This document shows positions 1 through 6,639 of a stretch of DNA of 10,384 nucleotides, in pieces. This DNA is from Clostridiales bacterium (GTDB lineage: Bacteria > Bacillota > Clostridia > Oscillospirales > Oscillospiraceae). The notes beneath the pieces were generated by a model. It did not search any database. It had not been told where the DNA came from and saw only the letters and a program-made list of their open reading frames with translations. Location: NCBI GenBank assembly GCA_012729875.1, contig JAAYCC010000067.1, positions 1 through 10,384 on the forward strand, written 5' to 3'. The translations under genes and the position numbers were made by a program. Position 1 is the first letter of the stretch. Every line of letters starts with the position of its first letter.

Positions 1-2
1 CA

Positions 3-1073
3 AACCGGATTCGCCGGATAGATGACCGGCTTGCAATGGGCGCCGTCACCGGAGGAAATAAAATTTCTCTTGCGGTTTTCGCCGTGCTTTTTGCGGTTTT
101 TACAGCGCTGGGCGTAATCGGACTTGACATTCTATGGGAGACCGCTTTTTTCTGGGTGACGTTCGTCGGCTTCGCTGCGGGACTGGGATTTGCGCTTCTG
201 ACAGTATTGCAGGCGGCCCGAATCCGCGGATTAAAAAGGACATACGGAGCCGCGCTGCTGGAGCGGGACGTGCTTCTGGCAAAATACAGATGCAGTACTG
301 CCGGCGAAGTTGAAAAGCTGCTCGCAGACCACGGGGAGAACTGCCGCAGACGCGACGAGGCGCTCTATGTGCAGAGAGAGACTCAGACAAGGCTTGACGC
401 TGAAAAGGCTAGACAGGCAAAGCTGGACGCCGCCATGCTCAAGGATCTGGATTTCACCGAGGGCGGCGAGGCGGCAGAGCTTACAAAACGCTTAAAGCAG
501 GCGGAGGACGAGCTTCGCCGTATCCGTGAGGAGAGTGCTGCGTGGGACGGCCGCCGCAGCGCTCTGGGTGACCCGGAGGACATCTCAAAGCATGTGGATG
601 AGCTTCTGGAGGAGCACAGGAGACTTTCAACGGAATACGAGGCGCTCTCGCTGGCTGCCGACACGCTGCGCGAGGCGGGTACGGAGATACAGAACCGCCT
701 GACGCCAAAGCTCAGCAGGCGCGCAGCGGAGATATTCGAGCGGCTGACGGGCGGCCGGTACGAAGCGGTAGCCTTAGACCGGGAGCTGAAAGCCAAGGCG
801 CGCCTTGCGGGGGATGCGGTGGACCATGAGACGGCCTTTTTGAGCGTTGGGGCTTTAGACCAGCTTTACCTTGCAGTGCGCCTTGCAATATGTGAGATGG
901 CGCTGCCCGAGGACAAGCCCTGCCCGCTTATATTGGACGACGCCCTAGTTAGTTTTGACGACGAACGCTGCCTTATGGCGCTGGGGCTGCTGAAAGAGAT
1001 GTCAGAGACGCGGCAGATAATCCTGTTCACCTGCCATGACAGGGAGCTCCAGATGGAAAGGACGGGCCTATGA
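3..1073 (+). CDS. YhaN/Rad50-like coiled-coil ATPase, C-terminal part (5' truncated)
   Basis: The frame is open to the left edge, so the ATG at 36 is probably internal and the N-terminal Walker A half lies outside the window. Visible parts in order are two adjacent hydrophobic segments (about nt 63-225), a long charged coiled-coil stretch (about nt 230-700), and the C-terminal half of an SMC/Rad50-type nucleotide-binding domain. That domain has an ABC signature LSVGALDQ (around nt 841-865), a Walker B LILDDAL (around nt 927-950) followed by a D-loop, and a switch histidine in FTCHDRE (around nt 1026-1046). This order, with a membrane hairpin within the coiled coil, fits the YhaN-like AAA proteins of Clostridia (COG4717), often paired with a YhaO/SbcD-like phosphoesterase that would lie upstream. 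The family is implied in DNA handling, but the role here is inference. The stop overlaps the aroC start (ATGA), so the two are probably translationally coupled. Confidence 0.8.
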   Translation, partial: NRIRRIDDRLAMGAVTGGNKISLAVFAVLFAVFTALGVIGLDILWETAFFWVTFVGFAAGLGFALLTVLQAARIRGLKRTYGAALLERDVLLAKYRCSTAGEVEKLLADHGENCRRRDEALYVQRETQTRLDAEKARQAKLDAAMLKDLDFTEGGEAAELTKRLKQAEDELRRIREESAAWDGRRSALGDPEDISKHVDELLEEHRRLSTEYEALSLAADTLREAGTEIQNRLTPKLSRRAAEIFERLTGGRYEAVALDRELKAKARLAGDAVDHETAFLSVGALDQLYLAVRLAICEMALPEDKPCPLILDDALVSFDDERCLMALGLLKEMSETRQIILFTCHDRELQMERTGL

Positions 1074-2068
1074 ACACCTTCGGAGAGAATCTGAGACTTA
1101 CGGTTTTTGGCGAGTCCCACGGTACGGCTGTCGGCATGGTGCTGGACGGTTTCCCCGCCGGCTTTGATATCGACTTCGAGGCGCTCGGACAGGAGATGCG
1201 CCGCCGCGCCCCGGGACAGTCGGAGCTCAGTACTCCGCGCGAAGAGCCGGACGAGCCGGAGTTTATAAGCGGGCTTATGGACGGAAGGACTACGGGAGCG
1301 CCCCTCTGCGCGGTTATACGCAACACAAATACGCGCTCCGGAGACTACTACCCCGAAAAGCCGCGTCCGGGGCATGCCGACCTTACGGCGCAGATAAAGT
1401 TCAGGGGAAACGCGGACTACCGCGGCGGAGGGCCCTTCAGCGGGAGACTGACCGCGGCTATGGTCGTTGCCGGCGCCCTTTGCAAGCAGGAGCTTGCCCG
1501 GCGGGGGGTGGACGTTAATGCGTCCATCGTCTCCATAGCCGATGCGGACAGGAGCGACCCGAAATTTGACTTTGCCATGCGCAAAACTATCCTTGACGCC
1601 CGTTCCGGCGGCGACAGCGTCGGAGGGGTTATAGAGTGCGTTGCCTCGGGTGTGCCCGCGGGAATCGGCGGGCTGATGTTCGGCGGCATGGAGAGCCGCA
1701 TATCCGCCGCGCTCTATGCGATACCCGCCGTAAAGGGTGTGGAGTTCGGAGCCGGATTTGAGATAGCGAAGATGCGCGGCAGCGAGGCAAACGACCCCAT
1801 ACGTCTCGAAAACGGGCACATATTGACAGAGACCAACAATGCGGGGGGTATTAACGGCGGGATTACCAACGGGATGCCTCTTATTGTGCGCTGCGCCTTC
1901 CGCCCGACGCCGTCCATCAGCCGGGAGCAGAAGACGGTGGATTTCAAAAACCGTGAGAACACGACGATGCGGGTGGTGGGACGGCATGACCCCTGTATAG
2001 TTCCCCGCGCAGTCCCCGTTGTCGAAGCTATGGTGGCGTTCTGTATTCTGGACGCGATGATGGAATAG
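1070..2068 (+). CDS. aroC: Chorismate synthase
   Basis: This enzyme converts 5-enolpyruvylshikimate-3-phosphate to chorismate, the last shikimate-pathway step, using reduced FMN in the cytoplasm. The protein is 332 aa. Family hallmarks are GESHG at residues 14-18 (His17), RRAPGQ near 46-50, RPGHAD at 99-104 (His102, matching the second invariant His), YRGGGPFSGRLTA at 117-129, the glycine-rich FMN segment NAGGINGGITNGMP at 257-270, and GRHDPC with Asp307 near the C-terminus. It is short for the family (usually about 350-390 aa) because it ends directly after the LDAMME helix, so the usual C-terminal tail is absent. The SARET-type motif takes the SGRLT form that I recall from clostridial homologues. 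The start ATG overlaps the upstream stop, and a GGAAAGG sequence about 8 nt upstream serves as Shine-Dalgarno. No promoter is visible in front of it, so it depends on upstream transcription. Confidence 0.96.
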   Translation: MNTFGENLRLTVFGESHGTAVGMVLDGFPAGFDIDFEALGQEMRRRAPGQSELSTPREEPDEPEFISGLMDGRTTGAPLCAVIRNTNTRSGDYYPEKPRPGHADLTAQIKFRGNADYRGGGPFSGRLTAAMVVAGALCKQELARRGVDVNASIVSIADADRSDPKFDFAMRKTILDARSGGDSVGGVIECVASGVPAGIGGLMFGGMESRISAALYAIPAVKGVEFGAGFEIAKMRGSEANDPIRLENGHILTETNNAGGINGGITNGMPLIVRCAFRPTPSISREQKTVDFKNRENTTMRVVGRHDPCIVPRAVPVVEAMVAFCILDAMME

Positions 2069-2105
2069 CTACAAAGGACGGGACCAAAGCCTTATGTCTG
2101 AACAG

Positions 2106-2120
2106 CACGGATTTTCCGTG
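2106..2120 (+). other. Small hairpin upstream of a ribosome binding site
   Basis: CACGGA-TTT-TCCGTG forms a perfect 6-bp stem with a 3-nt loop, ending four bases before the AAAGGG ribosome binding site of the gene at 2137. There is no T-tract, so it does not look like an intrinsic terminator. It could tune initiation or mark an RNA end in the 68-bp gap, or be chance. Confidence 0.4.
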
Positions 2121-2136
2121 AGAAAAGGGTGAAAAT

Positions 2137-3009
2137 ATGAAACAGGACAAGGAAAAATCAACAGTGAATATGGAAGACGAGGTTTCACGTGAGAGCGCGG
2201 AAAATTCGGAAACGTCGGAAAAAACGGGCGAGAGCTCCGTGAGTGGAGAATGCGGGGACAAAAAACTTCGCGGCGCGGTGATCCGTATGGCGGCTGCTGT
2301 TGCAGCGGCTGTGATACTGCTCGCAATAACAGCCTTTGCTCCCGTCATGCTGCTTAAGGGCCCGGAGGAGACCGAGGCGATACAGAACAACGAGCCCGGC
2401 GATTTCGTTTATCGGGATATATATGCCATACTCGGCTTCTACGCCGACGACAAGGGCAAATCCGGTGAGACTATGGGGCGCTACGCCCTTGTTCCCATGA
2501 ACGGTGAGCTGGTCAGCGTGCATTTCACAAAGCGATATCTGGAGTCCGCCGACGCCGTCTGCGACAACACCTATGACTTTATAAACGGCAGGGCGGAAAA
2601 ACTCGACAAGTACGTGACCGTCGAAGGCACCGTAGAGGAGATCGGAGAGGACGCTTCCGCCCTTATGTATGATTGGTTCGGCGCAAATAAGGCCCAGCTT
2701 GTTGAGATGAGGATGATAGCCGATACCGAAGACTACTCCGACCATCTCAGCGACTATCTGCTTGAGGTGGACACCGTGAAAAGCCACAACGAGACTTACG
2801 TTTATGTGACCGGAATCATCGCCGCTATGCTTTTGCTGTACGCAATAGTTGAGATCGTTCTCATGGCTTCGGGCTTCTATCTGCCCCGGACGGCGGGAGC
2901 GCAGAGCTGCGTGAGTGCCGGATGCGGGCCGGACGGCGAGAACGAAATCTCCGGGGAAAAGACCGAAGATGAAAAAAGTGAAGACTATGAGCCGGAGGAC
3001 AAGGAATGA
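2137..3009 (+). CDS. Uncharacterised protein with two transmembrane segments
   Basis: I do not recognise a named function. The 290-aa protein has a very acidic, Ser/Glu-rich N-terminal tail (residues 1-40), a first hydrophobic segment (about 47-73), a soluble middle of about 145 residues, a second hydrophobic segment (about 223-248), and an acidic, Glu/Asp-rich C-terminal tail (about 265-290). The basic flank (KKLR) before the first segment puts the N-terminus inside by the positive-inside rule, which would place the middle domain outside and both acidic tails in the cytoplasm. The middle contains the stretch DKYVTVEGTVEEIG (157-170), possibly a small beta-rich fold. The start is supported by AAAGGGTG six bases upstream. 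The stop overlaps the following methyltransferase start (ATGA), indicating co-translation, although that may be only operonic packing. Confidence 0.85.
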   Translation: MKQDKEKSTVNMEDEVSRESAENSETSEKTGESSVSGECGDKKLRGAVIRMAAAVAAAVILLAITAFAPVMLLKGPEETEAIQNNEPGDFVYRDIYAILGFYADDKGKSGETMGRYALVPMNGELVSVHFTKRYLESADAVCDNTYDFINGRAEKLDKYVTVEGTVEEIGEDASALMYDWFGANKAQLVEMRMIADTEDYSDHLSDYLLEVDTVKSHNETYVYVTGIIAAMLLLYAIVEIVLMASGFYLPRTAGAQSCVSAGCGPDGENEISGEKTEDEKSEDYEPEDKE

Positions 3010-4118
3010 ACCTGCGATTTTGCGCCCCCTGCCACTTTGGGCTGGAGGGTCTGGTGGCCGACGAGCTGCGGAGGCTGGACATGCCGGGAGTCGCCGCAGA
3101 AAACGGACGGGTGCGCTTTGAGGGCACCGAAGAGGAACTGGCAAAGGCCTGTATCTGGCTGCGCTGCGCCGAGCGCGTGCTGGTTGAGGTCGGCTCCTTT
3201 ACCGCAAGGACCTTCGATGAGCTTTTCGAGGGGGTAAAGGCACTGCCCATTGAAGACTATATCCCTAAGAATGCTGCGTTTCCGGTCAAGGGCCACAGCA
3301 TAGGCTCCAAGCTGTTTTCCGTGTCGGACTGCCAGAGCATAATAAAAAAGGCTATGGTCACGCGGCTCTCGCAGAAGTACGGAATTTCGTGGTTCCCTGA
3401 GGACGGCGAGACCATGCGTGTACAGTTTTCCATTATGGATGACGTGTGTACAATCTACCTTGACGCCACCGGTGACGGGCTGCACAAGCGCGGTTACCGC
3501 CCTGCCCATGTTGGAGCGCCGCTTTCGGAGACCCTTGCGGCGGCCATGGTAATCCTCTCGCGCTACCGCGGCAGAGACGATTTCTGCGATCCCTTCTGCG
3601 GCAGCGGAACTCTGCCTATCGAGGCGGCGCTCATTGCCAAAAACCGCGCGCCCGGGCTTGACCGGGGCTTTGCGGCCGAAGAGTGGTCGTGCTTTGACAG
3701 AGGCGTGTGGAAAAAAGCCCGCGAGGAGGCGCCGAGCCGGGAGTATAACGGCGACTACCGCATTTTTGCCTCCGATATTGATCCCGAGGCGGTGCAGATC
3801 TCAAAGGAGAATGCAAAACGTGCCGGCGTAGACGGATGTATAGAGTTTTCGCAGGCGGATGCAACGAAATTCGACAGAAAAACCGAGCGGGGAGTGATTG
3901 TGACAAATCCGCCCTACGGCGAGCGTCTCATGGAAAAGCGCCAGGCTGAAGCGCTTTATACCGACTTCGGGAAAGCCTATTTCGCGCTCGAAAACTGGAA
4001 GCTGTTTCTGCTGTCCTCACATACGGAGTTTGAGCGCAGCTTCGGAGGGGCGGCGGACAAAAAGCGAAAGCTCTACAACGGCATGATAAAGTGCGATCTT
4101 TACATGTATTTGAAGTGA
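3006..4118 (+). CDS. rlmL: THUMP-domain SAM-dependent rRNA (guanine-N2) methyltransferase, RlmL/YpsC type
   Basis: This is a predicted cytoplasmic RNA methyltransferase of COG0116. The E. coli relative RlmL makes m2G2445 in 23S rRNA, and the Bacillus homologue is YpsC. Of 370 aa, residues 1-50 form the ferredoxin-like N-terminal part, about 50-155 the THUMP RNA-binding domain ending in DATGDGLHKRGYR, and about 165-370 the Rossmann-fold methylase. The methylase carries the SAM-binding motif DPFCGSGT (195-202), an acidic SAM-ribose motif SDIDP (256-260) and the catalytic NPPYGER (301-307), typical of N-methylation of a nucleobase amino group. Length matches single-domain Gram-positive homologues; the E. 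coli protein carries an additional RlmK domain. GGAGG at 2994-2998 precedes the ATG with 7-nt spacing, and the start overlaps the previous gene's stop. The exact target nucleotide is inferred by homology only. Confidence 0.92.
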   Translation: MNLRFCAPCHFGLEGLVADELRRLDMPGVAAENGRVRFEGTEEELAKACIWLRCAERVLVEVGSFTARTFDELFEGVKALPIEDYIPKNAAFPVKGHSIGSKLFSVSDCQSIIKKAMVTRLSQKYGISWFPEDGETMRVQFSIMDDVCTIYLDATGDGLHKRGYRPAHVGAPLSETLAAAMVILSRYRGRDDFCDPFCGSGTLPIEAALIAKNRAPGLDRGFAAEEWSCFDRGVWKKAREEAPSREYNGDYRIFASDIDPEAVQISKENAKRAGVDGCIEFSQADATKFDRKTERGVIVTNPPYGERLMEKRQAEALYTDFGKAYFALENWKLFLLSSHTEFERSFGGAADKKRKLYNGMIKCDLYMYLK

Positions 4119-4226
4119 CAGCCCAAAATAAGGTGTTCGCAGAGTGGATTTAAGAGGAAAAGCCAGTAAATCGCAGTTAGCACCCGCGTTATATGGTTAA
4201 GATATGGATTGTTCCCAATAATTAGC

Positions 4227-4254
4227 GTATTTCGCCGAAAAATCGGCATAATAC
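4227..4254 (+). repeat. Imperfect inverted repeat upstream of the groE promoter
   Basis: Arms at 4227-4238 and 4243-4254 pair over 10 of 12 positions around an AAAA loop (inner GCCGA/TCGGC, outer GTATT/AATAC, with a 2x2 mismatch between them). It lies about 110 bp after the rlmL stop and just before the groE -35 box. It is the only stem-loop I see that could end the aroC-rlmL transcript, but it has no T-tract. It could instead be a protein-binding site. The rest of 4119-4226 shows no gene or clear signal. Confidence 0.5.
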
Positions 4255-4257
4255 AGC

Positions 4258-4287
4258 TTGCAAGAACAGCTAGATATGGCTTATTAT
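4258..4287 (+). promoter_or_regulatory. Predicted sigma-A promoter of groESL
   Basis: TTGCAA (4258-4263) and TATTAT (4282-4287) are separated by 18 bp. An overlapping TATATT at 4288 is a possible alternative -10. Either places the transcription start at or just before the CIRCE operator, the normal arrangement for HrcA-controlled groE promoters. Confidence 0.6.
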
Positions 4288-4295
4288 TATATTCG

Positions 4296-4322
4296 TTAGC
4301 ACTCGGTTGTTGTGAGTGCTAA
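4296..4322 (+). promoter_or_regulatory. CIRCE operator (HrcA binding site)
   Basis: TTAGCACTC (4296-4304), a 9-bp spacer and GAGTGCTAA (4314-4322) match the CIRCE consensus perfectly. HrcA binds this dyad and represses heat-shock genes, and GroEL itself helps keep HrcA active. Its place between the promoter and the groES ribosome binding site predicts HrcA control of the whole groESL unit. hrcA itself is not in the window. Confidence 0.97.
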
Positions 4323-4362
4323 AACCATCTTACTTTGATTACATTTTTAGGAGGTATATACA

Positions 4363-4650
4363 ATGAAAATCAAACCCGTAGGCGACAGAGTTCTGTTAAA
4401 GCAGTTCGAAGCTGAGGAAAAGACCAAGAGCGGCATAATTCTTACCAGCAGCAACAAAGAGAAGCCCTCGATTTTCGAGGTTCTTGTAGTAGGCGACGGC
4501 AATATGAACGACGGCACCCAGATAAAGATGTTTCTCAAGCCCGGTGACAAGGTCATCTGCAACAAATTTTCCGGCATGACCGCAAAGGTCGACGAGGAGG
4601 AGCTCGTCATCGTGCGGCAGAACGACATCCTCGCTGTTGTCGAAATGTAA
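4363..4650 (+). CDS. groES: Co-chaperonin GroES (Cpn10)
   Basis: This 95-aa protein forms the heptameric lid of the GroEL folding chamber in the cytoplasm. Its start KIKPVGDRVLLKQ is the Cpn10 signature. The mobile loop that docks on GroEL spans about residues 16-33, with the hydrophobic anchor GIIL at 24-27, and the rest has the family's beta-barrel pattern ending in ILAVVE. Full length is normal for the family. AGGAGG at 4349-4354 lies 8 nt before the ATG. The gene is the first of the CIRCE-controlled transcript and is followed by groEL after a 33-bp gap. Confidence 0.98.
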   Translation: MKIKPVGDRVLLKQFEAEEKTKSGIILTSSNKEKPSIFEVLVVGDGNMNDGTQIKMFLKPGDKVICNKFSGMTAKVDEEELVIVRQNDILAVVEM

Positions 4651-4683
4651 TACGTTCTATAAATATTTGGAGGTCAAAATACT

Positions 4684-6339
4684 ATGGCAAGACAGATTAT
4701 CTACGGTGAGGATGCCCGCAAGTCCCTCAAAAGCGGCATTGACCAGCTCGCCGATACAGTGAAGATCACACTCGGACCCAAGGGACGCAATGTAGTCCTC
4801 GAAAGAAAGTTCGGTATTCCCCTTATCACCAACGACGGCGTTACCATCGCCAAGGAAATCGATCTGAAGGATCCGTTTGAAGATATGGGAGCACAGCTCA
4901 TCAAGCAGGTCTCCACGAAGACCAACGACGTAGCCGGCGACGGTACCACCACAGCGACCATCCTTGCGCAGGCAATGATTGCTGATGGCCTCAAGAACGT
5001 AGCGGCGGGCGCAAACCCGATGATCATGCGCCGCGGCATCAAGCAGGCTGCAGACGCAGCGGTTGAGGCCGTAAAGCAGAACAGCCAGCCCGTTTCAGGC
5101 AGCAAGGACATCGCAAGAGTCGGCACAGTCTCCTCCGGCGAGGCTTTTATAGGCGATCTCATCGCCGACGCTATGGATAAGGTATCCCAGAACGGCGTTA
5201 TAACCATAGAGGACAGCAAGACGGCGGACACCTACACCGAGGTCGTCGAGGGCATGCAGTTCGACCGCGGCTATCTGACCCCCTACATGGTCACCGATAC
5301 GGAAAAAATGGAGGCTGTCCTTGAAAACCCCTATATCCTCATAACCGATAAGAAGATATCCAATCTGACCGAACTGCTCCCCGTGCTGGAGGCAACAATG
5401 AAGGCCGGCAGGAAGCTCCTCATCATCGCTGAGGACATTGACGGAGACGCGCTGGCCGGAATTATACTCAACAAGCTGCGCGGAACCTTTACATGTGTCT
5501 GTGTAAAGGCGCCCGGATTCGGCGACAGACGCAGAGAAATGCTCGACGATATCGCCATCCTTACCGGCGGACAGGTCATAAACAGCGAACTGGGCATGCG
5601 TCTTGACGACGACAATTTCGATGTCAACTGCTTCGGCACCGCCCGTCTCGTAAAGGTCAATAAGGAAAATACCATGATCATTGACGGCGCCGGCGACTCC
5701 AAGGAGATCAAGGCAAGAGTCGATGCAATCAAACGTCAGATCGAGGACACAACCTCCGATTACGACAAGGATAAGCTCAACGAGCGCATTGCAAAGCTGG
5801 CAGGCGGCGTCGCGGTTCTGAAGGTCGGCGCAGAGACCGAGACCGAGATGAAGGAGAAAAAGCTCAGAATCGAGGACGCTCTCAACGCCACCCGCGCGGC
5901 TGTAGAAGAGGGCATCGTTGCCGGCGGCGGTACAGCATATGTTATGGCTGCCAAGGCGGCCGAAAAGCTGCTTGAGGACCTTGAAGGCGACGAGAGGACT
6001 GGTGCTGCTATTGTTGTCAATGCTCTCCAGGCTCCCATTCGCCAGATCGCTGAGAACGCAGGTCTGGAGGGCGCGATTATCCTTGAGAAAGTCAAGGCCA
6101 ACAGCAGTGTAAACTACGGATACGACGCAATAAATGACAAGTACACCGACATGATAAAGGCCGGAGTGGTTGACCCGACCAAGGTGTGCCGCAGCGCAAT
6201 CCAAAACGCGGCATCGGTAGCCTCCCTTGTGCTCACCACCGAGAGCCTTGTTGCCGATATCCCCGAGCCTCCCGCACCCGCAATGCCCGATATGGGCGGC
6301 ATGGGCGGAATGGGTGGTATGGGCGGCGGAATGTTCTAA
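4684..6339 (+). CDS. groEL: Chaperonin GroEL (Cpn60)
   Basis: This 551-aa subunit forms the ATP-driven double-heptamer folding chamber that works with GroES. ATP-site motifs are present: LGPKGRNV near residues 30-37, GDGTTT at 85-90 (Asp86), and the hydrolysis aspartate Asp398 in RIEDALNATRAAVEEG, followed by VAGGG (412-416). The apical domain (about 190-375) includes VKAPGFGDRR near 274-283. The C-terminal tail of repeated Gly-Gly-Met units (about 535-551) matches the disordered GGM tail in the cavity of bacterial GroEL. Length is ordinary, with no sign of a frameshift. GGAGG at 4669-4673 precedes the ATG by 10 nt. It is co-transcribed with groES under CIRCE and closed by a strong terminator. 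Confidence 0.99.
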   Translation: MARQIIYGEDARKSLKSGIDQLADTVKITLGPKGRNVVLERKFGIPLITNDGVTIAKEIDLKDPFEDMGAQLIKQVSTKTNDVAGDGTTTATILAQAMIADGLKNVAAGANPMIMRRGIKQAADAAVEAVKQNSQPVSGSKDIARVGTVSSGEAFIGDLIADAMDKVSQNGVITIEDSKTADTYTEVVEGMQFDRGYLTPYMVTDTEKMEAVLENPYILITDKKISNLTELLPVLEATMKAGRKLLIIAEDIDGDALAGIILNKLRGTFTCVCVKAPGFGDRRREMLDDIAILTGGQVINSELGMRLDDDNFDVNCFGTARLVKVNKENTMIIDGAGDSKEIKARVDAIKRQIEDTTSDYDKDKLNERIAKLAGGVAVLKVGAETETEMKEKKLRIEDALNATRAAVEEGIVAGGGTAYVMAAKAAEKLLEDLEGDERTGAAIVVNALQAPIRQIAENAGLEGAIILEKVKANSSVNYGYDAINDKYTDMIKAGVVDPTKVCRSAIQNAASVASLVLTTESLVADIPEPPAPAMPDMGGMGGMGGMGGGMF

Positions 6340-6383
6340 AGAGCATTCCCTCAGCGGTATAACCGACAATCAATAAACGCCTT

Positions 6384-6422
6384 TGACCCCGCAGACTTCA
6401 AGGTCTGCGAGGTCATTTTTTT
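6384..6422 (+). terminator. Rho-independent terminator of groESL
   Basis: Arms 6384-6396 and 6403-6415 pair over 12 of 13 positions (one C/A mismatch) around the 6-nt loop TTCAAG, directly followed by seven Ts (6416-6422). It lies 45 bp after the groEL stop. Confidence 0.95.
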
Positions 6423-6426
6423 GCGC

Positions 6427-6455
6427 TTGACATAATATTTAATCCACGTTAGAAT
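6427..6455 (+). promoter_or_regulatory. Strong sigma-A promoter of rny
   Basis: A perfect TTGACA (6427-6432), a 17-bp spacer and TAGAAT (6450-6455, one base off TATAAT) lie immediately downstream of the groEL terminator. Transcription should begin near 6462, giving a leader of roughly 165-180 nt before rny. rny is therefore predicted to be expressed independently of groESL. Confidence 0.85.
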
Positions 6456-6474
6456 AGTACGATGATATTTATAA

Positions 6475-6600
6475 GGTTAACTGCGTACAATTGTACGTGG
6501 CAGGGGGATAATCCTTTTAACATTCATTGAGCTTTTAGACGGCGGAAAGGGGTACCGTCGGGACGAAAGTTCTTTTAGATCGAATTTCTATCAGTTAACC
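6475..6600 (+). promoter_or_regulatory. Structured 5' leader of rny, candidate cis-regulatory RNA
   Basis: GGTTAACTG (6475-6483) and CAGTTAACC (6592-6600) are perfect 9-bp reverse complements that can close a domain of 108 nt. Inside are a 5-bp hairpin with AATT loop (6484-6497), a weak GGGGA-TAA-TCCTT hairpin near 6504-6516, GACGG/CCGTC (6538-6542 with 6555-6559), and GGAC-GAAA-GTTC with a GNRA tetraloop (6561-6572). An 8-bp direct repeat CTTTTAGA flanks the last two. I matched none of the riboswitch consensus sequences I know. RNA-level function is inference; RNase E leaders in other bacteria offer a precedent for autoregulation through a structured leader. Confidence 0.45.
6484..6497 (+). 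repeat. Perfect 14-bp palindrome in the rny leader
   Basis: CGTACAATTGTACG is exactly self-complementary and starts about 22 bp downstream of the predicted rny transcription start. It could be a dimeric repressor operator or a short RNA hairpin inside the larger leader fold. It has the CGNAC-N4-GTNCG spacing of Gram-positive LexA boxes, but with T instead of A in each half, so LexA binding is doubtful. Confidence 0.6.
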
Positions 6601-6639
6601 ACCTAACATTTTTACAAGATTGGAGGTGTGTTACTTACT

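Noticed and set aside
125..130. TTGACA inside the first gene as a promoter
   Set aside because: It lies within coding sequence with no convincing -10 element at 16-18 bp.
866..1987. Long minus-strand open frame (373 codons) opposite aroC
   Set aside because: It lies over a clear aroC reading frame with all family motifs, has no recognisable domain, and is explained by the codon bias of the real gene.
2185..3144. Minus-strand open frame (319 codons) opposite the membrane protein gene
   Set aside because: The plus-strand frame has a ribosome binding site, plausible membrane topology and an ATGA junction. The minus frame has none of these and runs into rlmL.
4177..4185. Possible second CIRCE half-site TTAGCACCC
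   Set aside because: It matches the half-site at 8 of 9 bases, but nothing resembling the partner GAGTGCTAA follows at 9-bp spacing.
5095..6369. Long minus-strand open frame (424 codons) opposite groEL
   Set aside because: It is antisense to a full-length, highly conserved groEL. Its translation resembles no family and it would start beside the groEL terminator.
6475..6600. rny leader as a c-di-GMP, c-di-AMP, T-box or other known riboswitch
   Set aside because: Fragments such as GGGACGAAAG loosely recall c-di-GMP-I, but the conserved core sequences and order of these classes are not present by eye.
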